Below are positions 44,963 through 56,439 of a stretch of 64,000 nt of DNA, piece after piece (the first letter of the stretch is position 1; each line of letters opens with the position of its first letter). Origin of the DNA: Ostrinia nubilalis (Eukaryota > Arthropoda > Insecta > Lepidoptera > Crambidae); the NCBI RefSeq assembly GCF_963855985.1, contig NC_087099.1, forward strand, positions 13,608,001 to 13,672,000, in the 5' to 3' direction. The notes under the pieces were generated by a model. It was not told where the DNA came from. It did no database searches and saw only the letters and a program-made list of their open reading frames with translations. A program made the position numbers and the translations under genes.

Positions 44963-45329
44963 CTGGACAAAATGGAGTGCTGTTATTTATTTGTTTACCG
45001 AATTCTTTTTTTTTTCGAATTTTTGTTATCTCATAGAGTTCTTATACGGGTAGTTCTACGATAAGAGGTTTCGAGCCCATAGAAGATGCGGCCAGGGAGA
45101 AAAGTTGGATTTTTTCATGAAAATGTTAAATTATGCTAATTAACCCATTGATTAACCTTTTCACCCAATGGCAAGTTACTTCACACATATTTTATTACTT
45201 TTTAGAAGGCCAGGGTAAATATCGAGGCCAGGGTAGAGACGTCAAGATCAGGATAGATATTTATTAGACCAGGGGAGAGATTCGGACAAAGAAATAATGA
45301 AGTAAATGAATAAAATCAACTTTTATTAA

Positions 45330-46299
45330 ACTGGTTTTAGAACCTGGTTTTTAGTCAAAATGGTTTTAGACGGCAGAATAGTGAATATGAGATCGTTATC
45401 TTGCACTTCGTCATGAAAGATCTGTGGAGATTTTTCAGAGTATCCTGGAGAACTCTTCTTTGTTTGCGATCTCCTTTCTTCGTCATATAATCTCTTTTAC
45501 CAGCACATAATCTGGAATTAGAATCATCTTCAAGAAAAACTACAATTTTCCTCTTTTTACTTCATAACCTTTTTTGCCTTTCCTTTTATTATCAATTAGT
45601 TGCACTTTTCCAAGTTTTCTCAAGGGTTTTATATTTTTTTCGTTCTGTAGTATCCCATATTTTTTCACAAACTTCTCCCGCTTATCATTCTTCTAAAAAT
45701 CCTTTTTTCTTTTTCGTTTGGAAGAGCTGAATAATTATCTTTTAATTGTTGATGGAGCACATCTACAGCAATTTTTTCTTCACTGTGTCTCTAACACTTG
45801 GGGAATTCAACTCTTTTTTCACTTTGCTGTTAGGTGTAAGTTTTTCCCGCTTTCTCAATCTTTGTAACCATTTTTTGTAACATGCCAGTTTAGTTTTTAA
45901 TTTATTTATGGTTTCATCTTTTTTTATTAATTCAATATCGTTGCCTTCTTGCTTGGTCTGATTTAAGTTTAGCAACCAAAGCTCTTGACTGAAAATTTCT
46001 TTTTGGTATTTGATCATCAACTGGAACATTAGCTGCATTTTGAGAAGCAAGTCGTTGCCTACGCTCCCTTGCTTTCTTCTTCCATATTTTTCGTGCTTTA
46101 CGTTGTTCTCTAGGAGTCATTTGATCGACAGTTTTTATTAGTCCTTTTTCTCTCTTTTTCAAATATTTTTCTTTTTCTTTCAGATTTTGCAATTTATACT
46201 TTTCTGGGTCATTTTTAATCCTTTGATATCTTAGCCTTTCCGCTTCACGTTTCTTTTGTAGTTTTTCTTCACGTGTTAACTTTTTTGCGGTGCCATAAT
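45330..46299 (-). pseudogene. Broken protein gene of the 45-48.6 kb transposon; starts at a phase-1 acceptor
   Basis: Acceptor AATTTTTTTCACCTTATTACAG (46300 on) opens a phase-1 frame of 121 residues rich in Lys/Arg/Glu (LTREEKLQKKREAERLRYQR, NDPEKY, TPREQRKARKIWKKK). It stops at 45932. A second frame (45763-46050) continues the coiled-coil-like part (INKLKTKLACYKKWLQRLRK). Further fragments down to 45330 read FLEDDSNSRLCAGKRDYMTK and LQDTLKNLH, ending SYSLFCR. The parts recall one insect transposon-type protein family of unknown name. At least one frameshift and several stops break it. The first segment could be spliced like the other terminal exons, but the phase match may be chance. Confidence 0.6.
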
Positions 46300-46603
46300 C
46301 TGTAATAAGGTGAAAAAAATTAGAGATCGCTTTTTTATCATAACAGTACTTCAATATACCGTTTAAATCTGACTTCAGTACAATCTAAATATATTTAAAT
46401 TACTTTGTGACTACATTATATGATATGTTTTATCTCCCCTGGCTAGAAAGTCTCTCCCCTGGCATTTATCTTGGCAGGGGAAATACGCCAGGGGAAACAC
46501 GTTTTCATGATAAATTCAAATATTATAATCGACGTATAACATTTGTGGCTTAATTAAATATCCCACTTGAATTAGTACAGTATCCCAATCCCAACTTCCC
46601 AAC

Positions 46604-46822
46604 TAATATTATAAATGCGAAAGTAACTCTGTCTGTCTGTTACGCTTTCCCGCTTAAACCTCGCAACCGATTTTGATGAAATTTGGCATAGAGATAGTTT
46701 GAGTCCCGGGAAAGAACATAGGATAGTTTTTATCCCGGTTTTTGAAACAGGGACGCGCGCGATAAAGTTTTTCTGTGACAGACAAAATTCCACTCGGGCG
46801 AAGCCGCGGGCGGAAAGCTAGT
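46604..46822 (+). mobile_element. Non-autonomous Helitron-like element
   Basis: Starts CTAATATTATAAATGCGAAAG, contains TCTGTCTGTCTGTTACGCTT and AACCGATTTTGATGAAATTT, and ends CGAAGCCGCGGGCGGAAAGCTAGT. The GC hairpin followed by CTAGT is the Helitron 3' signature common in Lepidoptera. Confidence 0.8.
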
Positions 46823-47104
46823 TATTGAATAAATGTAATATTACACAAATGAATCAGTGGAGAGACACAATGACTGCGAGATCACTACATCGCACGGACG
46901 CGTCGCGACAACTACCAAAATGGCGGCCTCTAATGGTTCGCTTGTTATTTGTGGCTAACTTCACGTCGTTAGATGTCCTTGAGAGGAATTTGCAATACTT
47001 TCGTTTTATTTTTATGTTGATAGGTAGTGGAACAAAATTTGCCAGGGTAAAGACACAAAAAATACGAGACAAAATTTAAGTTCAGAAAATATACACAAAA
47101 AATA

Positions 47105-48238
47105 CACCGTGTTACTTTGCATTCTTGCCATATTCACAGAGATAAAGGTAGGGAACAATACCTATTATTTAAGATAAACAAGAGACTCCCATAAAGAAAG
47201 TACACTAAGATTTTAGTAAATTTGGTTTTTCAGTACAAATTGGAATAAACCAATTTTGTCTCGCACGGTCTACAGGTGCAAGTGGAATAAACCTATTGGG
47301 CGTGGCCTAGTTCTTAATAATCTGATGTTTTATGGCTCTGGGTACCAGCCTTTTTATCCAATCATAATAATTATTTTAAAATACTTTTCAGTTGATTTTT
47401 ACAAATTAATAAATTAAGTATGAAATGAAATCACCTTATTCACAATTAATTATTTATTTATAAGTTCCTACTTACAAAGTTTACGTACTGCGAAGCAAGT
47501 GTTCAAAGTGTCCTCCGTTCTGATGAAGGCACAGTGTAGCACGGCGAAGCGTAGGTTTTTCGCTTTAGTTTTCGCAACACATAAACGTTTTGTCTCACAG
47601 TTTCACTAAAACAATCCTTTCATGTAACGCGTTTACACTGTTTATCTCTTCTGCGCATACCAGTTTCAAGTCACTCCAAAAATCCATTGGTGTCAGGTCC
47701 GAGGATCGTGGTGGCCAAGCTGCTGGACCGCTCGTCCAATCCACTGTTCACCAAACGTATTATTCGCGCACTTGACGTCCTTATCGTAGGGGAGCACCAT
47801 CCTGCTAGTAGTAGAGCATTTGGTGTAACGCAAAGGGTACGTCATCAAGCATTTCGTCTAAGACGTCTTGCAGACACTCCAAGCACCATTTTGATTAAAT
47901 TATTCGTTGTTTGAATACACTTCAGTCATTTTTGTATTATTTATAACGTGATTTATGATTGTTGGATTTCTCAATATTTACAAGTGTCAAAAAGACATTT
48001 TAAAGACAATAGATATTTAAAAATACAATAAAAAGTAAAAAAGTCTCCATCGCCATCGCCAACAAGTGATGTGCATGCGTTACGATAATTAGTGGTGTGT
48101 TTCACAGATTGTCGATAAAATAAAAAACTCAAGATTAAAAAAAAATATTTTCGGTCATTATTTTTTTACGGATTTGTGTTCAGTATCAGTAATATAGTAA
48201 CCTCTGTAAATATGGCAAGAATGCAAAGTAACACCCTG
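47105..48238 (-). mobile_element. Degraded mariner/Tc1-like transposon, copy B
   Basis: Terminal repeats CACCGTGTTACTTTGCATTC / CAGGGTGTTACTTTGCATTC with TA on both sides. It is nearly identical to copy A (144-1388) but about 110 bases shorter, with different small deletions. The transposase remnant is interrupted. Confidence 0.85.
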
Positions 48239-48579
48239 TATACTTTGTTGGATTTTATCTTAAAATTATTATAGTATATTTATTCAAATTCATACTTACC
48301 ATGCTTTAGTTTAGAAAGCGATACAAACAAATTAGGTATGGCAGTAACTTTAACTAAAATCGGCAAAGGGACAGGCCAGGGTAGATACTTTTTTGGAAAT
48401 TGTTGGCAATTTCAGAAAAAAATATAATATTTCAGCATTTTAATTGTGACTCTATTCATTGAAGTAGGTAGATTAAAATGGTGTAATAGATTGTAAAGGA
48501 TTGGACAATATGGAATAAAAAACCTATTTAGTATTGATTGCCGTTCAAGTTACCTCTTAACGTAGAATCACCCATACAT

Positions 48580-48935
48580 CGTTCGTTCGTTTGTTTCAGT
48601 CAAATGACGTTCTTATACTATATTGGTGACGAATTAATAATTTGTCTTTTTTCATCGGTTTCATTTTAATGCGAATGCAGAATTCTCTACAAGAAAGTAC
48701 ACCATTTCAAAAATACAATGGATGGTGAATTGGTGAATGAATGAAATGTAGAATGCATCAGAACCAGTTTAGAATTATTAAGTTAACAAATGCCTGTTTG
48801 GCAACTGCCAGATGAGTGTGAATAAAAATAACAACAACAATAAGGTTACAAAAATAGATTTACTATTTGTTCAGCTGAATTACCAAACAATCATTACAAA
48901 TATCGTTAAAAGTAACCTAAATCATGGCGCTATAG
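48580..48935. other. Spacer
   Basis: It contains only a scrap of LINE tail (GTTTCAGTCAAATGACGTTC at about 48593). Confidence 0.4.
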
Positions 48936-48937
48936 TT

Positions 48938-49170
48938 TTACATTCTGACATAAGTGCCATTAGCTAACTGGAAGTACTTCGGGCGATCGTGGATATGCTC
49001 TCCATCTGCCTTCACTATCTGATCGTTGTCGTCGACGACGACCCTGGCGTGGCACTTGGACGAGTTGGTGCAACTCCACCTCCAGCCAGCCTTGACCTTC
49101 GAATGGCGGTAGTAGGTATACCCGTCCAGCATGATGTATCGTTTCCCGGTGTTCGAGGTTATCATATTCA
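48938..49170 (-). CDS. mod(mdg4): FLYWCH terminal exon
   Basis: 76 residues; acceptor CTTGTATTTTCCCAG; phase 1. NMITSNTGKRYIMLDGYTYY, then WRWSCTNSSKCHARV, GEHIHDRPKYF and NGTYVRM. Sister of 44706 (shared YYRH, SSKC, HIH). Confidence 0.9.
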
Positions 49171-49174
49171 CTGG

Positions 49175-49730
49175 GAAAATACAAGTCAAAGAAAAGTTAA
49201 AGAAATTATAGATTGGTTATTTTTAAGGAATTGTGATTTACATGATTACTTTATAGTAGAGCAGGTCAGCCTGCAAAATAACGAATTTCCGCATGACATT
49301 TTGAACTTTGGTTAAGGAAATGTTAAAATTAGTAATTTTATAAAAGCTTGACTGAGAGAAGAGACTATACTATCTTAGAAACAATAATGTTTTTTTTGCG
49401 AAAATTATTTATTTAAATACAAAAAGACATGTAGTTCTTGAAAATAATACAAAACATAATATCGTAACTTGATCAAAAATAAAAAATTGGAGACATTATT
49501 TATTACATGTCCAATCCGCAAACTTAATGGACAATGTGATAAAAAAAATACATGTTTTGTCTCCAAAAGAAAAAAATACATTCAATTAACAGTGTCACCA
49601 CAACACCATGATAGAGAGTTAAGAAAAAGTTTGGTGAATATCTAATATGCACATTATTTCTTTAGTTACGCGTAGTAGGTACGTTAGATAAAGTAATTTG
49701 AAGTATTATAATTACAGTATTAAATCTAAT
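49175..49730. other. AT-rich spacer
   Basis: No exon seen. Confidence 0.4.
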
Positions 49731-49734
49731 ATGT

Positions 49735-49840
49735 AGTATCAGCCTGGCGTAGCCGCGGAAGTACAGAGTGCAGTACAACCTGGAGCCATTCTTCATCATT
49801 GTTTGGTACTGATATCAGCCAGTAGTGCTACACTTTGATG
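49735..49840 (-). pseudogene. mod(mdg4): Broken FLYWCH exon fragment 1
   Basis: Matches the middle of the 50049 and 50414 copies (TACAGAGTGCAGTAC, CATTCTTCATCA, GTTTGGTACTGAT) with frame breaks. It lacks both the acceptor and the H-x-H end. Confidence 0.55.
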
Positions 49841-49849
49841 TAAAGGTTG

Positions 49850-50045
49850 CAGCGATGGCGACCAGACTTAAATGCAATGATCGCCATCGCTGCACACCGG
49901 CTGATGATCGCGTGTGATCGCGTTGGTTTGGCCGAACCTTAACTTTAAGTGCACAGACTGTCATGGGTCGCGCGACCTGTCATTGGCCTATGATCGCGGC
50001 GGCGATGGCGATCTTCACGCGTTGGTGTGGTTGAAGCATTAAAGA
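49850..50045. repeat. MITE pair (families of 1856 and 37235)
   Basis: Left part GCAGCGATGGCGACCAGACTTAA ... GATCGCGTTGGTTTGGCC; right part CTGTCATGGGTCGCGCGACC ... CACGCGTTGGTGTGGTTGAAGC. Confidence 0.65.
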
Positions 50046-50048
50046 TAC

Positions 50049-50225
50049 TACACTTTGATGTAAGTGCCATCGGCTAGCTCGTGGTATTGAGGCCGCCAGC
50101 AGAGATGACGCCATTCTTGATGATCAGCTTGGCGTGGCAGCGGGAGTACAGAGTGCAGTACCAGTACCACCTGGAATCATTCTTCATCACAGTTTGGTAC
50201 TGATCCCAGCCGGTAGTGCTGCTAC
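50049..50225 (-). pseudogene. mod(mdg4): Broken FLYWCH exon fragment 2
   Basis: WDQYQTVMKNDSRWYWYC then TLYSRCHAKLIIKNGVISA are readable, but a deletion removes the H-x-H part (GGLNTTS) and MITE sequence replaces the 5' end and acceptor. Confidence 0.7.
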
Positions 50226-50229
50226 TGCT

Positions 50230-50400
50230 AGTAGTGGTCTTAAGCTTCAACCACACCAACGCGTGCAGATTGCCGTCGCCGGCGCGATCATAGGCCAATG
50301 ACAGGTTGCGCGGACTGTCATGGGTCGCGCGACCTCTCATTGGCCTATGATGGCGCCGGCGATGGCGATCTGCACGCGTTGGAGTGGTTGAAGAATTAAA
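50230..50400. repeat. MITE (37235 family)
   Basis: TTCAACCACACCAACGCGTG and complement CACGCGTTGGAGTGGTTGAAG frame GACAGGTTGCGCGGACTGTC. Confidence 0.75.
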
Positions 50401-50413
50401 GGTACTGCTAGTA

Positions 50414-50615
50414 CTACACTTTAACGTAAGTGCCATCGGCTAGCTCGCGGTAATGAGGCCGCTCGTGAGCATGTATTCCAGAAGCGGTGATGACGCCATT
50501 CTTGATGGTCAGCTTGGCGTAGCAGCGGGAGTACAGAGTGCAGTACCAGTACCACCTGGAATCATTCTTCATCACAGTTTGGTACTGATCCCAGTCGGTA
50601 GTGCTGCTACTGCTA
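50414..50615 (-). pseudogene. mod(mdg4): Broken FLYWCH exon fragment 3
   Basis: The 3' half is complete: WYWYCTLYSRCYAKLTI, then IHAHERPHYRELADGTYVKV. The 5' half reads TTDWDQYQTVMKNDSRW instead of a normal NGYTYY core, and upstream is MITE sequence with no acceptor. The long frame up to 50758 runs through the MITE and is not a real protein. Confidence 0.7.
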
Positions 50616-50619
50616 GTAG

Positions 50620-50985
50620 TGGTCTTAAGCTTCAACCACACCAACGCGTGCAGATTGCCGTCGCCGGCGCGATCAGCCGTCGCGCGGACTGTCATTGGCC
50701 ACGTGCCGTGCAGATCGCCGGCGATGGCGATCTGCCCGCGTAGGTGTGGTTGAAGCATTAAAGGTACTGCTAGTACTACACTTTGATGTAAGTGCGACCA
50801 CCAATCATCTTAGTCGACCACACCAACGCGTGCAGATCGGCGCGATCAAAGGTCAATGACAGGTCGCGTGAACTGTCATAGGTCGCGCGGACTGTCATGG
50901 GTCGCGCGACCTCTCATTGGCCTATGATGGCGCCGGCGATGGCGATCTGCACGCGTTGGAGTGGTTGAAGAATTAAAGGTACTGC
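50620..50985. repeat. Two MITE copies (37235 family) in tandem
   Basis: 50630-50757 and 50790-50973 repeat CACACCAACGCGTGCAGATC ... GCGATGGCGATCTGC with internal deletions. Each is followed by TTAAAGGTACTGCTAGTACTACAC, the unit boundary of the broken-exon array. Confidence 0.7.
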
Positions 50986-50990
50986 TAGTA

Positions 50991-51217
50991 CTACACTTTG
51001 ACGTAAGTGCCATCGGCTAGCTCGCGGTAATGAGGCCGCTCGTGAGCATGTATTCCAGAAGCGGAGATGACGCCATTCTTGATGGTCAGCTTGGCGTGGC
51101 AGCGGGAGTACAAAGTGCAGTACCACCTGGAGCCTGTCTTCGTGGCTGCGTGCTGGTAGTACGTGTACCCGTTGTAGAGCATATTATTTTTTCCGTTTCT
51201 CAGCGTTATCAGTTTCG
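50991..51217 (-). CDS. mod(mdg4): FLYWCH terminal exon, intact member of the 50-kb array
   Basis: 74 residues; acceptor AAGGTTTCTTCCACAG; phase 1. KLITLRNGKNNMLYNGYTYY, then SRWYCTLYSRCHAKL, IHAHERPHY and the end ELADGTYVKV. The three fragments at 49735, 50049 and 50414 are incomplete relatives of this exon, so it is the likely functional one. Confidence 0.9.
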
Positions 51218-51289
51218 CTGTGGAAGAAACCTTTCGTGGATTAGACTGTTTGGGCTCAGGAAAAAGCGAGTCTGTAGAAATACAACACG

Positions 51290-51490
51290 ATCGCGCTAAC
51301 TGCGCACTTTGCTGGAATGCGACTCTCCGTCCCACTTACCCGCAACTTCCTCGCGTTCGCTACGTCCGTACCCACAGAGCACGGAATCGCCGCGCGCCGG
51401 TAGCGGGCAGCGCGGCGATTCCATGCTCTGTGTCCGTACCAGATGGTCGATGTGACGTCACGGCTACCAGGTGCGCAGTTAACTTGACCG
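51290..51490. repeat. Interspersed repeat (relative at 24470-24620)
   Basis: CGCTAACTGCGCAC ... GATGTGACGTCACGGCTACC ... GGTGCGCAGTTAACTTGACC; an internal inverted repeat (GGAATCGCCGCGC/GCGCGGCGATTCC) lies near 51383-51421. A further relative is at about 61395-61500. Confidence 0.65.
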
Positions 51491-51494
51491 GGTT

Positions 51495-54050
51495 GCAGTA
51501 CAATAGGAAAGTATCGTTGCTCTTGCAACTGTATTTAATGTTTTGGTATTTTATGGTGCTGTTTGTAATATATAATTTAGTATTTTGAATGACATGATGT
51601 TAATCAATAAATAATATAAAGCGTAAACTCGGTTTATTTCATAATTCTTTACAGCTAAAATAACAGCAACCACAACAATAACTATAATTACATTTATGTT
51701 AGTAGTTAATATTATACCATCTCAGTTAAGTATTTCTATTTAAATAAAACAATAATCAAAACAGCGAGTAACGAAAAGGATATAAAAATATGAATATAAT
51801 AAAATGTAAACTAGACACGTAAAATTTGTTTAGTTAATTAATTCTCTAATTTATGGTACTACAAAAACCAAGTATGTAAACTCTGGCTCTTAATTACCAT
51901 AGTGTTAGAAAAGTAAACCAAAACAGAAATACATACCTATATGTATTTTTACAATATTTTAATATTTACATTACTTTGCAGTGTCAGTACCAAAGTATGA
52001 CGCCTGACCTTAGTATTTATTCTATGTTAGTGTCCTTTATTTTATTCCTTGTCAAAGATCACATTATACACTAGCTAATATCTAAAGTACGTTTAAAATT
52101 AACCGGATCTGTCAAATATTTGCATTACAAGAAATCATGCCTATTGATGTATCTTTAGGCCCAGTCCACAGTATATGAAAACAATACCTTCATAAGATCG
52201 CAGATCAATTGAAGTTATAATGATTTTATGGATTTTTTACAACAGCGTCAACTACTACTCGTACCACAAATAGAACACTCGTCCGGTACTAAGTAGACAT
52301 CCTTGTCCTATATTCTATCTTAATTAATTTTTAAGCTTAATTTATCTTTGAGCGTAGATTTTGTGCAAGCCAAATTGTCCCCCGATCCTCTAAGCTACGG
52401 GACTATTCCCACCTCTCGTCCCCACCACTGCAACTCCTGTGTAGCCAGGATCTACAGCTTGACTGCCATAAAAACCCAACCAATGAAGGTCAAGTTTGTC
52501 CCGGGAGAAAGTTAAACTGTCATTGGACCCGCAACGAAATTAATCAGAAGAACATAGGAGGAGTTCGAAATTAAAGTTCGACTTCCCTCCATTGCAAAGC
52601 GGATGACAGGTGATAAAGGTTTAAAATGTTTCAGAAAAGATTATGCACCACGGACAACACCAATCCTCTAAGGCTCTAAGCTGTTGCTTATGTAAATCAG
52701 GATCTATCATGACCACTGTTCCATACAATGTATGGCACACGTTGTGGCATTAGAAATCACGATGACAACTCTCTATAAAGACCAGCCGGGCTAGGATGCG
52801 CGCCATGATAAAATCTTATCGATGATTTTAGACGACAATGCCTGCTTATCGCGTAAAATGTAACTACGATAAAATGGCGTGATAAACGCTTATCGCGGCG
52901 AGCATCCAAGGCCTACAGATATGGATTTACGACATTCAGCAAATAATAAAAATCAAATACTATTTATGCCTAAGTCTATATTCTGATCTGTTGATATCTG
53001 GCACTAGATTTTCATACTGCAATCGATAGTAATAAATTTGAGTCTAGCGCAAGTGAGTCCTTGCAAATCAATTAGAGAGAGCAAATTAGCTTGTGCTAAA
53101 TCCTAGCTCCTATAGTTACATTATCACATAACGCTAGCGAGATTAAAATTTGATGACTTCCACAGCGTACAACACAAATTGGTCAATGGCTATTAAACCA
53201 CTAGAAATGACTTGTTAGTTTAGCATTATACTCTAATTAAATTAAACTATGCTCAACTAAGTATTAACATTAGTATCTATGTGACTTATGAAATATTTTT
53301 CAAATCTTGCTTTACGTACTCTTGCCTAAAGATTAATTTACTCTCCTATTTATAATCCTTACTAAATAAACCACTATTGTTAATTGTCAGATTAGTAATT
53401 AGACCAATTACAAAACCTTAGTCAGCCATACCATTTAAAATGCAAAGTAACTTTATTAACTTTAAAATATTTAAATCTATTTCGAATTAGACATTATTAA
53501 AACTCATCGGAGTGTCTTTAACATTTGATGATATATTTATGTTTAAAACTGCTTTATTAATATTAATTACTGCATTTCCACTATCTACAACGTCATTATG
53601 TATTAGCAGAATCTTCTTTAAATTAATCAATAGTGTATGTATATTCATCACTCTAGTCTGTTAGAGTTGGTTTTTTACGTACATATACTTTAATGTATGA
53701 TGACTCTTATGAAATCTACACGTAATATTTTCAGATTTGAAAATCATGGATCATATTTTAAAAATCTTAATTATCTGAGTAAAATGCACAGACTAAGTTT
53801 GGCCAGTAGTAGACTTTTTAAAAGAATAAAAAAATATTTAAATCATTGAAAATTCAGCGGGAGATAAAAATCTAAGACTGACTATCATTTACAATATAGG
53901 AATTTTACGAGCATTAAAAGGCTGTTTCTGATCATGATGGTTAACCTACAAACTTACGAACTATTTAATAAAAACAATGAATATAAAAAAAAACAAAACT
54001 ATTCTATGAAAATAAACTTTTTGCTGTCAATTTCTTGAAAGAAGCATCCA
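51495..54050. other. Longest exon-free stretch, AT-rich, with repeats
   Basis: No acceptor with a coding frame was seen. It contains the inverted copy of the 26545 repeat (about 52395-52620) and a relative of the 24617 repeat (52785-52915, GATAAAATCTTATCGATGAT ... GATAAACGCTTATCGC). Confidence 0.55.
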
Positions 54051-54087
54051 ATTTTGTCCATGAGCCGGCTGGAACGCATAGCAACCA

Positions 54088-54478
54088 GGGCCTAGACAAA
54101 GTTAGAAATGTGCCAGTTGTAATCCCAATATCGCTTCGCCCGGATTCTTTTTGTATTTAGAAACTTGGCTTTGTAAAACGATTTCGAAATTAATCCTGTC
54201 ACGTGTGTTACTTTGTCTAGGCTATTGCTCGCTCAGTGCTATTTGGCATGAATTCTATAGAGAAGTATTTATTGTATTTAGTGACTTGGCTCTGGGTAAA
54301 CTATTTCGAAATACTTGTAACAGTGGGTCTAGACAAAGTGCAAATTATAATCGCAAACCAGTCGATAAGTGGTCGAAAAGCCCCTTTTTTGTATGGAGTT
54401 TTGACGGATTCGATTTTCGATTCGATCAAAAAGTGCGTTTTGTCTAGGGGGGCAGTTGTTACTTTGTCTAGGCCCCCT
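54088..54478. repeat. MITE-like element with CTAGACAAAGT ends
   Basis: GGGCCTAGACAAAGTTAG at the left and complement ACTTTGTCTAGGCCCC at the right. Two further internal copies of ACTTTGTCTAG / CTAGACAAAGT suggest a duplicated or nested structure. Confidence 0.75.
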
Positions 54479-54502
54479 GACAGTGACAGTTGACATGACA
54501 AT

Positions 54503-54765
54503 CTACATGGAAGCATGAAACGCTTGGCTCAACAGCGCCGGTTTCGCCTTATGATTATGTTTATTTCTGTTCTCTATGTTATGGTTCATAATGTTGATCA
54601 TTATGTATGCTGGACAGTTGACTACTTCTGAACATTTCCACTTCACAATGCCAGTTTTGTCCAGCTTGTCTCTGGCTTGCTCCTTGTACACGTAGCCTTT
54701 GAATATTAGCATTTTGTCCCCAGCGGGAGACTCGAATACGCCTCCAACAACAATTTGTTTTTTAA
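54503..54765 (-). CDS. mod(mdg4): FLYWCH terminal exon
   Basis: 86 residues; acceptor TACTTAATTTTTCAG; phase 1. KKQIVVGGVFESPAGDKMLI, then FKGYVYKEQ, VKWKCSEVVNCPAYI and NKHNHKAKP. The stretch before H-x-H is Asn-rich (IMNHNIENRN). Confidence 0.87.
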
Positions 54766-54769
54766 CTGA

Positions 54770-55190
54770 AAAATTAAGTAATTTAGTATTTGGCCACTTG
54801 ATTGTGCTCTTAACTAAGATATACTAAAGTAAACTAGAAGAATAATTACATGAACAATTGTTAAGTAAGGAATAAAACAAGGTTTATCAGAATCAAGGAG
54901 TTTAATAACTTTACAGGTGCGTTTTACTGCACTGAAAGTAAAAATAATAATCATATTTTGTAGGTTAAAAGTAGCGCTTAACTTATTTATCATGTAAATA
55001 TTTGGGGATAAAATAGTAAAACTTAGATGTAACAGCAACAAAAAATCATAGTCATTCAGTCAACTTTTTATGAGAACAATAATATTTCAAAGAATTTTTT
55101 TTTCTAATACACATTCCGAGTCCAAAACAACATACGGGTACCAAACTGTACCTAAACAAAACAGTTAAATAAATCAATAACATTTTAACC
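54770..55190. other. AT-rich spacer
   Basis: Nothing recognised. Confidence 0.4.
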
Positions 55191-55196
55191 AAAAAT

Positions 55197-55487
55197 TTAA
55201 TTCGAATCATCATCCAATTCTCCTTCGTTTTCTCCTTGTTGCTTTAGTTTGTTAGAACTCTTCTTTATTCTATAAAAGGAACTTTTGAGACTTTTGAAAG
55301 AAGGTAGATCAGTGGTCAAGTCATAGCCCTGGTCCTTCAGGGCTGCTACCGTCGCCTTGTACACCGAAGCGACTGGTATATTCGAGGTTGCTAACAAAGC
55401 TTTACTGTTCTCTATCTGTTTGTCTATTTCATTTTTAACGTGGTTCGGGGGATGGCAGTGGCCTGTCATCTTGTAAATGGTGTTGTC
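55197..55487 (-). CDS. mod(mdg4): Second exon of a split FLYWCH tail, with MULE-type linker
   Basis: 96 residues; acceptor TTTTATCTTATTTTCAG, phase 0, so it cannot join the common part directly but fits the donor of 56440. DNTIYKMTGHCHPPNHVKNE supplies H-C-H. Then PVASVYKATVAALKDQGYDL and LPSFKSLKSSFYRIKK follow, a segment seen after FLYWCH fingers in Mutator-like (MULE) transposase proteins, and a Gln/Glu/Asp-rich end. No other exon in the window keeps this linker. Confidence 0.82.
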   Translation of the reverse strand, partial: DNTIYKMTGHCHPPNHVKNEIDKQIENSKALLATSNIPVASVYKATVAALKDQGYDLTTDLPSFKSLKSSFYRIKKSSNKLKQQGENEGELDDDSN

Positions 55488-55651
55488 CTGAAAATAAGAT
55501 AAAAACTACGATTTAATTGAACACACAAAAGGGTTTATACTACTTTATACTCGTATGATCAGTTACATTGACGCGAACGTTTGTGAGACTAGGATACAAA
55601 TATATGGATGTAAAAACTGATGAAACTTTACACTGATAAAATTATATATGA

Positions 55652-56155
55652 ACTAGCGGCCGCCCGCGACTTCGTAAGCGTGGATCCCGTTTTACCCCCT
55701 TCATCTATCTTACGCGGTTTAGATTTTTCATACAAAAGGATTTTCCCGCTAATTCCCGTTCCCGTGGGAATTTCGGGAATTCCTTGTTGTAACTAAGCTT
55801 TAAGTTCACTAAGGTACCTACATACCAAATTTCAAGCGTCTAACTCAAGCGGTTTAGATTTTTCATACAAAAGGATTTTCCCGCTTATTCCTGTTCCCGT
55901 GGGAATTCCTAAGTATACTATAACCTGCCCAGGAGTATGAAGAATAATTGTACCAAGTTTCGTTAAAATCCGTCGAGTAGTTTTTGTTTCTATAAGGAAC
56001 ATACAGACGGACAGACAGACAGACAGACAAAAATTTTACTGATTGCATTTTTGGCATCAGTATCGATCACTAATCACCCCCTGATAGTTATTTTGAAAAT
56101 ATATTTCATGTACAGAATTGACCTCTCTACAGATTTATTATAAGTATAGATTAGA
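55652..56155 (-). mobile_element. Helitron-like repeat
   Basis: On the minus strand it ends CGAAGTCGCGGGCGGCCGCTAGTT (GC hairpin plus CTAGT) and starts TAATCTATACTTATAATAAA. It contains (GACA)n near 56011-56030 and a duplicated internal block (TTTTCATACAAAAGGATTTTCCCGCT, twice). Confidence 0.75.
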
Positions 56156-56164
56156 GATCGATTT

Positions 56165-56290
56165 AAGCATCATCATCATTTCATTCACAGGACGCGGACT
56201 TTCACTGCTGGACATAGACCCCCCCCCCCAATGATTTCTACATCGGCCGGTTGGTAGCGGTCTGCATCCAGAGTTATCTTGTGAGACGAC
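56165..56290 (-). repeat. RTE-type LINE 3' tail
   Basis: CATCATCATTTCATTCACAGG ... CACTGCTGGACATAGACC ... CGGTTGGTAGCGG is the reverse complement of the tail seen at 5.5 and 8.7 kb. Confidence 0.65.
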
Positions 56291-56439
56291 TTAATAAAGT
56301 TAGCAGGAAGATTCAAGGTTTTCAAAGTTAATTTTGATACAAAAGTAAAGGTTTTATTTAATAAAGGCTTCAGATTGTTAAGATCCGACCGATTCTGAAT
56401 GATTCCGATTTTTTTAAAATATTCCTAGTGTTTACTTAC

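Larger units (their letters stand above)
45048..48573 (-). mobile_element. 3.5-kb DNA transposon with two nested insertions
   Basis: Terminal inverted repeats GGGTAGTTCTACGATAAGAGG / GGGTGATTCTACGTTAAGAGG are flanked by ATAC (45044-45047, 48574-48577). Many internal copies of GGCCAGGGTAGA/CCAGGGGAGA-like motifs mark the element. It contains a broken coding region (45330-46299), a Helitron-like element (46604-46822) and a mariner copy (47105-48238). Without them it would be about 2.2 kb. Superfamily not identified. Confidence 0.75.

Noticed and set aside
50414..50758. A 114-residue frame joining a finger to an upstream Ala/Arg-rich part
   Set aside because: The upstream part is translated MITE sequence; there is no acceptor or promoter.
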